DNA of 64,000 nucleotides from NCBI GenBank assembly GCA_973895155.1, contig OZ316892.1, forward strand, positions 31,000,001-31,064,000, written 5' to 3'. Made by a program: the position numbers and the translations under genes. Shown here one piece after another: positions 11,269-23,145 of this stretch; position 1 is the first letter of the stretch; every line of letters begins with the position of its first letter. The DNA is from Marsupella aquatica. Lineage: Eukaryota; Marchantiophyta. The notes under the pieces were generated by a model. The model ran no database searches. It was given only the letters and a program-made list of their open reading frames with translations, and was not told where the DNA came from.

Positions 11269-13610
11269 TCAAAGGTGAACTACTATCTCAGGATGGGCGT
11301 AGCTCATGCCAACTAGATCGTTCACCACAAATTTGTTATCTCGCCTTGGGACCTGTTGAAACCACACTGCCCTCAAAGCTAAATCACCCTTGTTAAATTC
11401 CTCTCCATACAAGTCCTTGAAACTCTTCTTCACGGTGTGCAAAGTCTGCTCACATTGAAGAATGTAGAAGTCCACATTCCACTTGTTATCTATCTCAGCC
11501 TTCCCTGCAAAGAAGTCACCTTGTTGAACCAATTCGGCCAGCAGCCCATCCTCCCATTGGTAAGGTCCTTCCCCCACTCCCATTTCTTCCACATCAGTTC
11601 TCACATCACTTGGCAGGACTCCTTTCACCATGACAAGCTTAAACTGTCCAGCCCAACTTCTATTCTCACATTGCAAAGGTTCATCATCTAAGCAATGAGG
11701 ACAAAAACGACAAAGTTCTATGACTTGAAGGAGAGTTGATAGGCGGTTACTAAATCCATCAAAGCAGTGTAAGGATTGGGAACCTTGGATAGGATCACAG
11801 CCCCATTTCTTCTTGCGATTGACAGCTCCCATTGGAATCTCCCAAAACAGGCGTCAAACAAGTTGGACGTCTCCATACTCCTTTTCTTGGCCCATAGCAA
11901 ATTTGTCCTTGTAGAACAAAACCACATCATGGGCATTCTCCAATCAATGTTCATGGATTCCCTTCAGCTGTTCTATCTCAATCCCCTGCTTTATGTGGCC
12001 TCCAAGGGCATCCTAAAAGCACACACCATAGTACTCATCTCAGGAAATGAAACTTGGATGAATCAATATAGAACAACAAAGTTACTGTAGGGAACTTCAG
12101 CTTAAAACACAATTTGGAATGAGCGGATGTACATATAAAGTAATATTGCAACTTACAGCGACACCTTTTCCGTGCCCTAAAGCATGGAAATACCACTTCA
12201 TTCGTGCACCAAATCTTTTGTAGTATTTGGATACATAATAAAAAGGTCTGCAAGCCTTGAACTGTGAAGCAGCCCCATCTGACCAGACCCAATGTTGCTC
12301 AAATTGAATTCCTTCCTCCCTCAACCACTGGTTATGAGCATCCATACAATGTTGGACGAAGAGAGCGTCGTGACAATTGTCATCACTGATATAAAAATGA
12401 TAATCTGCAATAATGTCTCGACCACCCTCCTCATCCAATGCCATCCGAACCGTACTTCCAATAGCAGCCTCCATAGATTCCACACAATCTTCTCTATGCC
12501 TATAAGTGACATGAATCAACAAAGTGACCTGTCTATATATTATCCTAGTGTTGACTCTATATCTCATTTTGGATTTTGAACGTGTAACTTTCAGAGAAAT
12601 TAATAGATGACACTATAGTTCCTCTAGGGAAAGTTTTTGAACAAAGTTTGAATTGTTCTGACTGCCAACGTGCTCTGAAATTATGCACAATGAATGTCTT
12701 CATTGTATTCAAAACCTGACTTTTGAATTCACCCATTGAAGTTCTCTTAAACACCATTCTCAACCGTTTTGACTTTTTTGTAGCACTCTCGTCTATTCCT
12801 TTTTCTTCTCTCTCTTTTGTTGGGCTTTCTTGTCTAACTCCAAATACTGAAATGTCTCCACTCAATAAATTGCTTGTCAACTCGATCTAACTCAGATGTA
12901 CACCAATCCAACTTGTTGACACCACAATTCTTATAGGAACCCATGATACATTTCTTTCCATGCCACTGCTTCCCCTCAGCTCTTGGACACAGAGCTCCCT
13001 CTATCCAACCCCATACGTATGTTATTGTTGTTCTAGAAGCTACACAACTCTGCAAAGGAGCATCAACTGATGTGCAAATGGGGCAATCACAAGAGCAATG
13101 CTTATTGTGTTGATGCTTCCTGAATTTGTTGACTGCCTCCTTCAAGAGGTCCATTTCAACATGCATGTTGCTTAGGGTTTCTGTCTTTCATAGGACGAAT
13201 GTAGTCTGGCTTCATATACTGAAAAGACCTGAAGTCTATATGAACTCCATTCTCGTCTTTGCCACAAAACTCCTGGAATTTCAGAATAAACTCCACCTGA
13301 AAAAGATGCAAGCATTGCTCCAAAACATATTCAATCATTGTACACAAAGATGCAGTAGAGTTCAAATCGCTTACTGATGAACATGAAAGCTCCTGTACCC
13401 TATTGTAAGCCCTATTTGAATGTCATTGATAATGACAAATTAACAAAATCTAACCTGGGTATCCTCTGGCCAATGCACCTGATGCTCCTCGTACACATTT
13501 CTACTCAATCTTAGTCTAGCCTTGTCCTTGGCGCAAGGAGAGATTTGAGCATTTGTTTCCCAAAACTTTTCCACAATTCTTTGGACTTCAACTGAAATTT
13601 TGTTGCTTCT
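11269..13610 (-). pseudogene. Transposon protein (DG..QFK / HGKG family), 3' exons
   Basis: Minus-strand exons of a large transposon-associated protein resembling the uncharacterised cc8K15.2-like group. In order: KFWETNAQISPCAKDK and EEHQVHWPEDTQ (13610-13455, donor CAG|GTTAGA); a Cys-rich segment (about 13166-12880) with WHGKKC and CGVNKLDWC; FIVHNFRARWQSEQFK and INFSESYTFKIQNEI; YISDDNCHDALFVQH; WSDGAASQFKACRPFY; and FHALGHGKGVAV ending at GCT|GTAAGT (12157). Next come a DALGGHIKQGIEIEQL exon after CTTTTAG and a C-terminal GDFFAGKAE..WNVDFYILQC domain to 11269. The acidic residues in SDDNCHD and WSDG could be DDE-type, which is inference. It is broken by TAG at 12557-12559 and 12545-12547, TGA at 11944-11946 and 11854-11856, and several frameshifts. 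The gene continues upstream at 19113-20390; the Copia element splits one exon. Confidence 0.65.
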
Positions 13611-13798
13611 TGTTAGAATACACTTAACCCTAACTCATAGAGTGATACAAAGGGGTATATAGGGACTAGATATAGAGAGTCATGAGACTAGAGAAGGTAG
13701 TTATAACCATCCAATGTGTAACACCTTATAAGCCACATTGGCTCATGAAAGGATTATCTTTGTGTTGTTGGTGTATGAATTATAACCATCGTCTAACA
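13611..13798 (+). repeat. Copia-1 5' LTR
   Basis: Begins TGTTAGAATACACTT and ends CATCGTCTAACA. It contains GGGGTATATAGGG as a possible TATA box. Directly repeated at 18924-19112. Confidence 0.95.
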
Positions 13799-13799
13799 C

Positions 13800-13814
13800 G
13801 TTATCAGCACGATT
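13800..13814 (+). promoter_or_regulatory. Copia-1 primer-binding site
   Basis: GTTATCAGCACGA follows the 5' LTR by about one base, in the position and with the TATCAG core of the initiator-Met-type primer site used by many plant Copia elements. Confidence 0.6.
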
Positions 13815-13969
13815 TATGCCCTTCAATCTTCTCGAGCTTATGTTTTTTTTTCCCTCTTTCTCTTTTTGATAACTTCCAATTGTCATCGACAATTCTTCAC
13901 CGCCCGCACCCTGATTTACACAGACCACGACCAATTCCCCAGGGCTACTAGACTTCAATTAACCTGACA

Positions 13970-16900
13970 ATGACAACTTTGGAGAAGCTCCAATTCCCGT
14001 CACTCGTAATAGACGGCGAGAATTACTTATCTTGGGCACAGAATGCCGAAATCGTTCTCAACATGAAAGGCCTCGGCGATATTTTATTGGGGGACAATTA
14101 TGGAACATTACAGGAGAAGGCCCAGGCCCTGTACATTATCCGCCATCACCTAGACGCTGATTTACAACTTGAATATCTCATAGAGTATAACCCGAGAGCC
14201 CTCTGGGATGCTCTAAAATTGAGGTTCGATCACCTCCGCCTAATCTCCCTTCCAGCCGCTCGCAACGAATGGATTCATCTAAGAGTCCTAGAGTACCCGA
14301 CTATTGCAAAATACAACAGTGCCCTCTTCCGTATAACTGCTCAACTCGCAACATGCAGAGAACCCATCAACGAGGCAGCCAAGATCGAAAAAACACTCTC
14401 CACATTCTTTGCAACAAATATGCAATTGTCACAGATCTACAGACAACGCCACTTCACCCAATTCTCTGATCTAATTGCAATTATGCTCCTGGCTGAGAAG
14501 AACGATCTCCTTCTCCTTAAGAACTCCCGAGAAAGACCACCAGGTACGCTACCCAGGACTGAAACCCAATTCACGAGTACCAACAGAGGTAATCCCTCTT
14601 ACAAAGGCAACAATGGCCCTCTTAGAAGAAATATGGGCCGCTTCAAAAGATTTAATTGGAGACGCCAAGCACGCACGGACAACGGCACCACACAGCCAAC
14701 CACGAATCCTTGGCAACGTAAGCCAAATTATACTCAAAACATACCTGCACACATCACACCCACAAAGAATCAGGCTAAGTGTTTCCGTTGCGGCGGACCT
14801 GGTCATATCCAAAAGAACTGTAAAGTCCAATCCCACCTGGTCAAACTATACCAGGCCTCTCTGCAAACCACGAACACGGCCATAGCTGCAAACCACCTTG
14901 AGATTGATGAAGACCTCTCACAATACACACTTGCAATGCCCCCACCAGAGATACACATGGTATTACAGGGAAAGAACCCCAACTCACCCTCCGACATCGA
15001 TACCTGCATCCTCGACAGTGGCACCTCTCACACAATATTAAAAGATAAACAATACTTTCAGCACATATCCCCATCCAATAGACCTGTGACCACCATTACA
15101 AGTATAAACCAATTAGAGGAAGGACATGGACCCGCTGAACTCACCCTCCCAAATGGCACAATTATTCAAATCCAATCTGCCATCTATGCCCCGTTGGCAA
15201 CCAGAAATCTACTCAGCTTCCACGATATTCGCCAAAACAACCTCCACATTCGCTCTGCACCTGACCACCAAGTAGATGCTTTGTAGATCTTTCAGGAAAC
15301 TGATACTGGCCCAATCATACTAGAGACCTCACCACTTCTTCCCCCTGGAGTATACGCCACCAAAATTACAGCTTATCATTTACAGGCCCAACCCTTATCA
15401 CCCACAGAACTATGGCACTTCCGCCTTGGCCACCCTGGCCCAGGAATGTACCACAAAATCCTCAAGAACACCACGGGCATTCCCCAAGGAGTCCATCCAT
15501 CATCTAAACATGAGACATGCATCCCATGTGCACAAGGCAAATTGATTACAATGCCTACCACCACTAAAAACACCTACCACATACCTGATTTCCTCTCACA
15601 GATAAACGTGGATGTCTGCGGCCCAATAGACCCACCAAGTGGACCATTTCGGTTCTTTCTAGTGATGATATGCTCATCCACGAAATGGTCCTCGGTCTCA
15701 CTAATCTCCACCCGAAATCTGGTATTTGCTCGCCTACTAACTCAGATTATACGCCTAAGAACTCAATTCCCTGACTCAGCTATCAAGACAATAAGAATCG
15801 ACAATGCTGGTGAATTCACATCACCTGCCTTTGATGATTTCTGCCAAGCCCTGGGTATCACCATTCAATACTCGGTACCATATGTACATTTCCAAAATGG
15901 CGCTGCAGAAGCAATGATCAAACGTATACAACTTATCTCAAGACCTATATTACTACAGACACAATTGCCACTTACAACTTGGGGACATGTCGTACTCCAC
16001 GGTGCCGCATTATTAAGTTACAGACCATCGGCCTTCAACACTTACACACCACATCAGCTAGCATATGGATCTACACCAGACGTTACACACCTGAAAATGT
16101 TTGGCTGTCTTGTTCTCGTCCCAATTCTAGGCCCTAAACATACTAAAATGGGACCACAGCGGCAACGCGGCATCTATGTGGGATTCGACTCTCCTTCAAT
16201 CGTTAGGTACCTCAAACCAACTACAGCTGATGTGTTCCGAGCTAGATACCAGGATTGTAAATTTTGTGAGGATATTTTTCCCCCACTCCTTACCCCTGCA
16301 CAACTCTACAAACAGAACACTCTAACCCCTACGTTAGAATGGACAACTAAGGACCCATTCTGGAATGACCCTCGTACACAACTCACAAACGACGAAGTAA
16401 AGCGCATCCTGAATCTTCACCGAATCATGGAAAAAATACCAGACGCCTTTAATGATGCTGCTGCTGCCACAAAATCCCATATAGAAGCAGCTAACGTCCC
16501 TGCCATAATTTCCATGCCCAATACCCGAGCCACAGACCTTGCCCCCAAGGCAAAGAGAGGCAGACCCCCTGGATCCAAAGACTCCAGATCACGACAGAAG
16601 AAACTTTTATCAACACAGCTCTACTTACGCTCACCAGGAACTACACTGGTCGATAATGAAGAAATATCAATACATTACATGCATACCGGGCACTTATGGC
16701 CTAGAGATATAACTGAACCTGACGAACATTTTGCCTTTCTTATCTCCCAAGATATATCTAGTGACTTACCAGATCCCCGGAATATTAAAGAAGCTCAACA
16801 ACGTCCCGATTGGCCTAAATGGGACTCTGCCATTAACTCCGAGCTTGACTCACTCATAAGCCGCCAAGTATTTGGACAGATTCGAATTGTACCTGCTGAA

Positions 16901-18641
16901 CAACATCTCACAGGATACAGAATTACACTAGTACGTAAACGAAATGCAGCAGGCGAAGTAGTCCGCTATAAAGCCCGACTTGTTGCTAGAGGCTATACAC
17001 AAATCTATGGAAAAGACTATGACTTGACTCATTCCCCAGTTATGGACTCTATCACTTACAGATTCTTGATTGCCTTCGCTCTTACACATAAACTCCTAAT
17101 GCACCTTATGGACGTTGTTACCGCTTACCTTTATGGCATACTCGACACTGATATCCATATGAAAGCTCCACCCGAGCTAATTCAAAGAGTAACCTTCCAC
17201 ATTAAGGGGGAGCATCAAACTACTCTATCCCCGGACATACAGTCGGGTATTGATAAGATTGTTCCTACACAGGAACTTAAGGATTACCTTGTTCAATCAG
17301 GCCCACTGGTACCTGAACAAATAACTGAACACTTATCAGAGGATCAAAACGTACATGAAAAGCAAATTGCTTATGGTGAACATCAAACGAATTCTTCATT
17401 GAATTCCCTGGGTTTACCCACAGAGGTAAACCTCGTTCATCAGAGGATACCTAAACCTCAAAAACCAGCGAAAGCATTTGCTGTACAGGTTCTTCGGTCC
17501 ATTTATGGCTTAAAACAGAGTGGCCGTATTTGGTACAAGCGCTTCCGTGCTGAGATGATAGCACTTGGTTTCGTGAATGAGGACATCGCTCCCTGCCTAT
17601 TCATAAAATGAGCTGGAACTGAATTTATTATCATAGCAATCTATGTAGATGATATAAATCTTATGGGCACTAAGCTTCTTATGGAACAAACAATTACAAC
17701 ACTCAAAGGCATCTTCGCAATGAAGGATATTGGGACACCCCTTTTTTGCCTTGGCATTCAATTCGAACACTTACCTAATGGCGTTCTGATTCACCAATCC
17801 ACATATATATACCAGGAAGATATTAAAACAATTTAATATGGACAAGTCATACCCTGTCACAACACCTATGGAACTTCGCTCCTTAGATTCATCCAAAGAT
17901 ATGTACAAGCGCAGAACTGAACAAGAACCGATCTTGGGCCCAGAGAAACCTTACCTCTCACCTATAGGCCCCTTGATGTACCTGGCAAACCAGACACGCC
18001 CGGATATCTCCTTCGCTATCAACTTGTTGGCTCGCCACAGCTCTCAGCCAACGGTAAGACATTGGAACGGTATCAAGAGAATTTTGCGCTACCTCCAAGG
18101 TACGATTGACACTGGCCTCTACTTTCCCAAAGATATGCCTAATGAACTGATTGGTTTTGCTGACGCAGGTTACCTCTCCGATCCTAATGATGCCAAGTCC
18201 CAGACGGGCTATGTCTTCCTGCAAGGATCCACGGCAATATCCTAGAAAAGTACTAAGCAGACACTGACAACAACTTCCTCCAACCATGCGGAAATAATCG
18301 CCCTATACGAAGCTAGTCGCGAATGCTTATGGCTTCGCCAACTTATCAACCATATCCATGTCTCCACCGGTCAAGAAGTCCTCACCAAACCAACAATCAT
18401 CTACAAAGATAACAGACCCTGCGTTGACCAAATTGCTAAAGGATTTATCAAGGGAGATCAAATTAAGCACATAGCACCTAAATTCTTCCATACACATGAA
18501 CAGCATGGTGATCAGATTAACGTTCAATGGAAACCTTCCAAAGACAATTGCGCCGATCTATTCACGAAGCCCTTACCTCGTGTCCTGCACGAAGCACACT
18601 CGACAGGAATCGGCCTACGCAAACTCTCAGATTTTCCCTAG
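13970..18641 (+). pseudogene. Copia-1 gag-pol polyprotein, interrupted
   Basis: One frame from ATG 13970 encodes gag, a CCHC knuckle (CFRCGGPGHIQKNC), protease (CILDSGTSH), and integrase with DVCGP, RIDNAGEF and HFQNGAAEAM (acidic Glu in the expected place). Reverse transcriptase follows, with YKARLVARGYTQ and IYVDDINLMG, then RNase H to a TAG at 18639-18641. Internal lesions: TAG 15284-15286, TGA 17609-17611, a one-base indel near 17825, and TAG 18243-18245 where the family has Trp (AIS-W-KSTKQ). An unusual in-frame stretch of about 90 residues (17190-17490) lies between DTDIHMKAP and VLRSIYGLKQSGR, where most Copia reverse transcriptases have about 20-30 residues. The protein would normally yield virus-like-particle and replication functions; this copy cannot make a full polyprotein. 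Confidence 0.9.
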
Positions 18642-18912
18642 TACCTAAATGCCCTCGACTACTCGTTTCAGGCATTATTATTATTACGATCACCCTAAAC
18701 CCGTAATACCTGGTAGAATGACATATTACTACTTAGTATATACTTAGTCCCCTCAACTTAACGAACTTATTACATGTAAGACAGTGATACTCTTTTTACC
18801 CCAAAGAAGAAAGCAGGGGGTTTTTAATGAGATCATGTCGTTCATAAGTTCTAATATACCCTGAATTAGGATTAACTCTATTCTATAGAATGGTTACTTT
18901 CTATTGAAGTAA

Positions 18913-18922
18913 CCAAGGGGGA
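18913..18922 (+). promoter_or_regulatory. Copia-1 polypurine tract
   Basis: AAGGGGGAG immediately 5' of the 3' LTR, the plus-strand priming site. Confidence 0.8.
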
Positions 18923-18923
18923 G

Positions 18924-19112
18924 TGTTAGAATACACTTAACCCTAACTCATAGAGTGATACAAAGGGGTATATAGGGACTAGATATAGAGAGTCATGAGA
19001 CTAGGAGAAGGTAGTTATAACCATCCAATGTGTAACACCTTATAAGCCACATTGGCTCATGAAAGGATTATCTTTGTGTTGTTGGTGTATGAATTATAAC
19101 CATCGTCTAACA
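18924..19112 (+). repeat. Copia-1 3' LTR
   Basis: Direct repeat of 13611-13798 with one extra G; ends CTAACA followed by the target duplication CTTCT. Confidence 0.95.
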
Positions 19113-20390
19113 CTTCTCACTTTCCTTTCCCCCATTGGAAACCTTATCAAACAATCAGAATCTATGGACTTCCTCCTTCTTGAAGCTTTATATATGACGA
19201 GCCCTATGCTAGTGCTTTGCACTGTGCAAGGAGGGCAGGCCCATAGGGATTGGCCGTGGCATTAGGGGCAAGGAGAAGCAAATATGTGATAGGGGTGTAC
19301 ATTTCTCTCATCAATGGTCAGCAAAAATAGCTAATAAAATCCAATGGCTGTGGATCTTTCCCGCCCAGGAGCTTTTTTGTATGGGGACAAAGGACAAAAA
19401 AAGGTGGGATCCCTTATTATAGTTGTAGATTTTCCATTTGATACCCAAAGCCCCAGCCACTGAAGTCTGATACCTATTCACTACTGTGGCCTGGCTTGCC
19501 AATGCAACTGTCAAGATCTACTTTGCACCTAGATGGTCTTTCTGCTTTGCAGTCTTCAGTTTTTGCAAGCAATTCTTTAGGTCAGCAACTGCAGCAAGTA
19601 TCGCTACATCTCTCCGACGAGTGCCAAAAACTGCAGGGAGGTACTTCTTCAAGGAAAGATGGAGCATAAACTTAGTGAAAAATAGCTTCCTTGCAGACAA
19701 ATTAAATTTTTCCAATCTACTCAAGATGGATGTCACCGCCACAGACACCTGAGACTGAACACTTTGTCTTCCCCTATTGGAATTCAATTCGTCTTCTAAA
19801 TCACCAGCAGACCCACATTGCCAAGCCTTTGTGCGTGTATTACCCTTTTTTTCCCAGTATGCTGCTTGCTTCCTTTGAGCATCTCATGCTCTAAATTCTG
19901 TTGAAGCAGAGGATTGACGGTTTGCTTGCCTTGAAGCTGAACTCTCCCGCTGCAGCTCTGAAGGTTGGCCATGCATGCTCTCACCAAGAAGTTGCCCATC
20001 TAAGGACCAAAGACGTGCTTCTTGACGCCCTATGCGATTGCGGAGAGTGTGTCTTCTTTGTATCAATTTGTCACATTGTAATTGTGTAGATTGTAGGATG
20101 CTAGTAGCTTGTGTACTTGCATTCACTGTGATGTCGGTAGCCTCTTGGGAAGCCTCCGCACAAATTCTACTCACTTCATTCTTAGTAGATGAAATCATTT
20201 GCTGGCATTTGTTTTGTGCATCTCCCAACAATCCCTGTCCAGCCACATCGTTACTATTACCACCATGTGCAATCGATTGTCCATGGGTGATCCATTGCTG
20301 CCTATTACAATAGGACTTGCGTTTGCTAAGGTTTTGCCTTTCTGATCTCTCTCTTGCTAGGGCATTGTGTACTTCAGCAAGACTGGCCAT
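19113..20390 (-). pseudogene. Transposon protein, 5' part (continues at 13610)
   Basis: From ATG 20390 one frame runs to 19311, interrupted only by TGA (19881-19883) and TAG (19515-19517). It encodes a Gln/Ser/Arg-rich coiled-coil-like N terminus, then AYWEKKGNTRTKAWQC, SVAVTSILSRLEKF, RRDVAILAAVADLKNC and ILTVALASQATVVNRYQTS. Across the Copia insertion the frame GERKVR|SN (19113 side to 13610 side) joins in phase with the FWETN exon, so both parts belong to one gene read from 20390 down to 11269. The stretch 19310-19150 may contain an intron. Confidence 0.5.
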
Positions 20391-21235
20391 CCGATGTTAG
20401 GCACCGCATCAAGTACTAGACAGAACTTGGGAGGTATTGAAAGCGAGATGCGGAGCATCCGAGCATTCAGATTCTACCTGATACTAGGCCAATACTTCTA
20501 AACTTGCCTACCCATTTGATCCTACGAGCACCATGGCAAAGCTCAACAATTGCCTGAGGTCCACCAACGCTTCAATCACAGTGCTCCTCCTATGGGCAAT
20601 CTTCGAGATGCATTGTTGTAAATCAAACTTCCACAATGAATCATCAACTCCCGATCCAAAGCTTCAACTCTCCAACTATGCCCCATCCCCAACAACTCAG
20701 CTCTCACATTGCGTGTGTATGGCACAAGCTCCTTCAATGAGTAATCAACCACCATAGCCATCCCTAACCCCTAAGCCCTTTGCTATTGGTGCATGCCCGT
20801 CCCAAGACAATTCAAGCCTAACTTGTGCTTAGAACAAAATCCGCGATCAATTTCAAACATCAACTATGAGTCCTTGCCCACTTTAGTCCTTGTTTTCAAA
20901 AGCATCGACTATGAGTCCTTGTATTCAAACACATTGCAAGCCGCAACTTTCTCTATTCAATGTCACGAGATCCAAGGAGAACATTTATGCATCGTCCTTG
21001 CTAAAGTCCAAGATAGGAATTATGCATAGACTGTACTTCAACCGGTCCAAATGAATACTTCATGCATCTTTGATTGATCTTCAAATCCAGCCTTTGATTT
21101 GGCCCTTCTACATCTTGGCCCTTGAGTGTAACACACCCCAATTTATTGCAAAATTCATGAGGACTCACTCCTTTTGGTGGAGACTTTGGAGATCCTTTTT
21201 ATGTACCCTTCAATCATGCTTTCCACCAAGTAAGG
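20391..21235. other. No gene supported
   Basis: Short frames only. A duplicated ATCAACTATGAGTCCTTG / CATCGACTATGAGTCCTTG near 20860-20920 is the only structure noticed. Confidence 0.4.
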
Positions 21236-21239
21236 ACTT

Positions 21240-23145
21240 CCCCCCAAAGGGTGGCAAGCCAAGCAAAGATGGACGGCAAAAGGGCATTAAGGTAAGTATC
21301 GCTCTAACCAAACCCTTAGTAGTTGACAAGGTCCCTATAGGGGATGTTCCTGCCGTAGAGAAGGTGTTGTTGCAAGAGAAAGTACCTAGTAAGGTTAAGA
21401 CAATGGATCCTGATGAAAAGCTGATTTTTGTGAATGTCACTTCTAACGGTAATCTAGGTGTTTCTTTGGTGGATACAGGCGCAACCGCTTGCTTCATAAG
21501 TGGGCAGGCAATGGCACGTCTGGGGTGGATGTGCAAGAATTGCTACAACCGTTAGTGTGCAAGTTGCCAACAACTTTTAAGGGATATTGTCAAGAGTGGT
21601 ACATAGAATTTGGGTAGAGGTCATAGGCGAACAACAAAAATTTGTTAGTCAAGAGATGTTCTACGTTCTAGATAGGCTAGTCGTAGACTTCATTTTGCTG
21701 GTAGGTTATCTTAGAAAACACAATGTTACCTTGAAACCAGGGGATGAGGTGCTCAATTTTCCCAATAAGGGCGATGAGCCCATCGTTGTACACAAAATTA
21801 CAAAAAATAAAGAAAGATTTGTCAAAGTAAAGTGTCGTGGTTGTCTCTGTGTGTATCGGCAAAGCAATGGTGGAAAGATTCAAGGGTGGACATGAAGGTT
21901 CTTCTTTCATCTCCACCTAGTTAAGGTTAAGATTAACCTAGTTAAGGTTCATCAACACCACTGTTGCGCAGCCAAAGGTTAAGTGAGCTAAGATTGGGCC
22001 CGACTACGGTCGAATTCCTGAGATTTTAGAGGAATTCAATGATGTGCTCTCGCAGAAGCTACCTAAAGGTTTACCCCTGCGGAGAGAAGTGGATCACCAA
22101 GTTGAGTTGGAGCCAGGTTCGGCTCCTCAGGCTCAAGCTCCTTATCGTCTGAACCTGAACAAACAATTGATGTTGAAGAACGCCTTGGAAGAGTTGATCA
22201 ACCAAGGCTTCATTCATCCTAGTAAGAGTCCTTATGCGCCCGCGCAATTGTGTCCAAAAAGGGTGGTACTTTGAGATTGTGCACAGGGTATCGGGCCCTC
22301 AATAAGCAAACAGTAAAGAACAAGTACCCGTTACCTCATATGGATGATCTTTCCAATTGCTTCTCCAGGGCTAAGAAGTTTTCAAAGGTGCACTTGCGGT
22401 TTGGGTATTACCAGATCCGCATGCCTAAGGGAGACAAGTATAAGACCGCGATGCGCAGAAGGTTTGGAGCCTACAAATTTTAGGTTATGCCGTTTGGGTT
22501 GTGTAATGCAACCGCAACGTTCATGAAGATGATGAATACCATCTTTCATGACTAGTTGGTCCAAGGAGTGGTCGTCTTTATTGACGACATCCTAATCTAC
22601 TTGAAAACCTTGGAGGACATGAGCAGTTCTAGACATGAGCAAGCCGGACATAAAGCAATTGGTTCTTTGCCACGAGCAAAGTTGTTACTTGTGCTAAAAG
22701 AACCACATGGTCTATAGGGCAAAAGGAGGACTTTTGCAACCCTTACCAGTATTCGCGGCTCCATGGGAGTCCATCTCCATGGACTTCATTGTGGGGTTAT
22801 CTGATTCCCACGGTAGTAACTTCATCTTAACAATCGTGGATCATTTTTCCAAGATGACATATTTCTTGCCGACTACAAATAGTTTCAGCCTAAAAGGTTG
22901 TTAGTCTAGTCTTTGACAATGTCTTTCGACAATGGGATTGCTCTTGCATATCCTGTCCGATTGCGATACCAAGTTCACAGGCCATTTTTGGAAAGCGTTG
23001 TTCTAGTTATCCAAAATAGACCTTACCAAAGGATCAGTGTCTCATCATGAGACGGATGGCCAAATGGAACAAGTGAATGATATCGTGGAGGACTTGTCTC
23101 ACTTTGTGACGGCCAATCAAAAGGATTGGGCAAAGCTTAATGAAA
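21240..23145 (+). pseudogene. Ty3/Gypsy pol relic
   Basis: Fragments in changing frames follow the Gypsy order: protease LVDTGATACFISG (about 21470); DRLVVDFILLVGYLRKHNV; reverse transcriptase DHQVELEPGSAPQAQAPYR, then GFIHPSKSPYAPAQL, LRLCTGYRALNKQTVKNKYP and VMPFGLCNATATF, ending at VVVFIDDILIY (about 22590). After an internal deletion of the RNase H region comes integrase, with WESISMDFIVGLSDSHG and FILTIVDHFSKM. In-frame TAGs sit at 22481-22483 and 22553-22555. No LTRs were found. The relic stops abruptly at about 23145, where the methylase-Ulp1 frame begins. Confidence 0.85.

Larger units (their letters stand above)
13611..19112 (+). mobile_element. Ty1/Copia retrotransposon 1, complete structure
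   Basis: The element is 5.5 kb with 188/189-bp LTRs that appear to differ by one indel (GACTAGAGAAGG versus GACTAGGAGAAGG). It is flanked by the 5-bp target duplication CTTCT (13606-13610 and 19113-19117). LTR ends are TGTTAGAATA...GTCTAACA. It inserted into an exon of the older minus-strand transposon gene. The near-identical LTRs indicate recent insertion, yet the coding region is damaged, so this copy was either mobilised in trans or decayed quickly. Confidence 0.95.
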
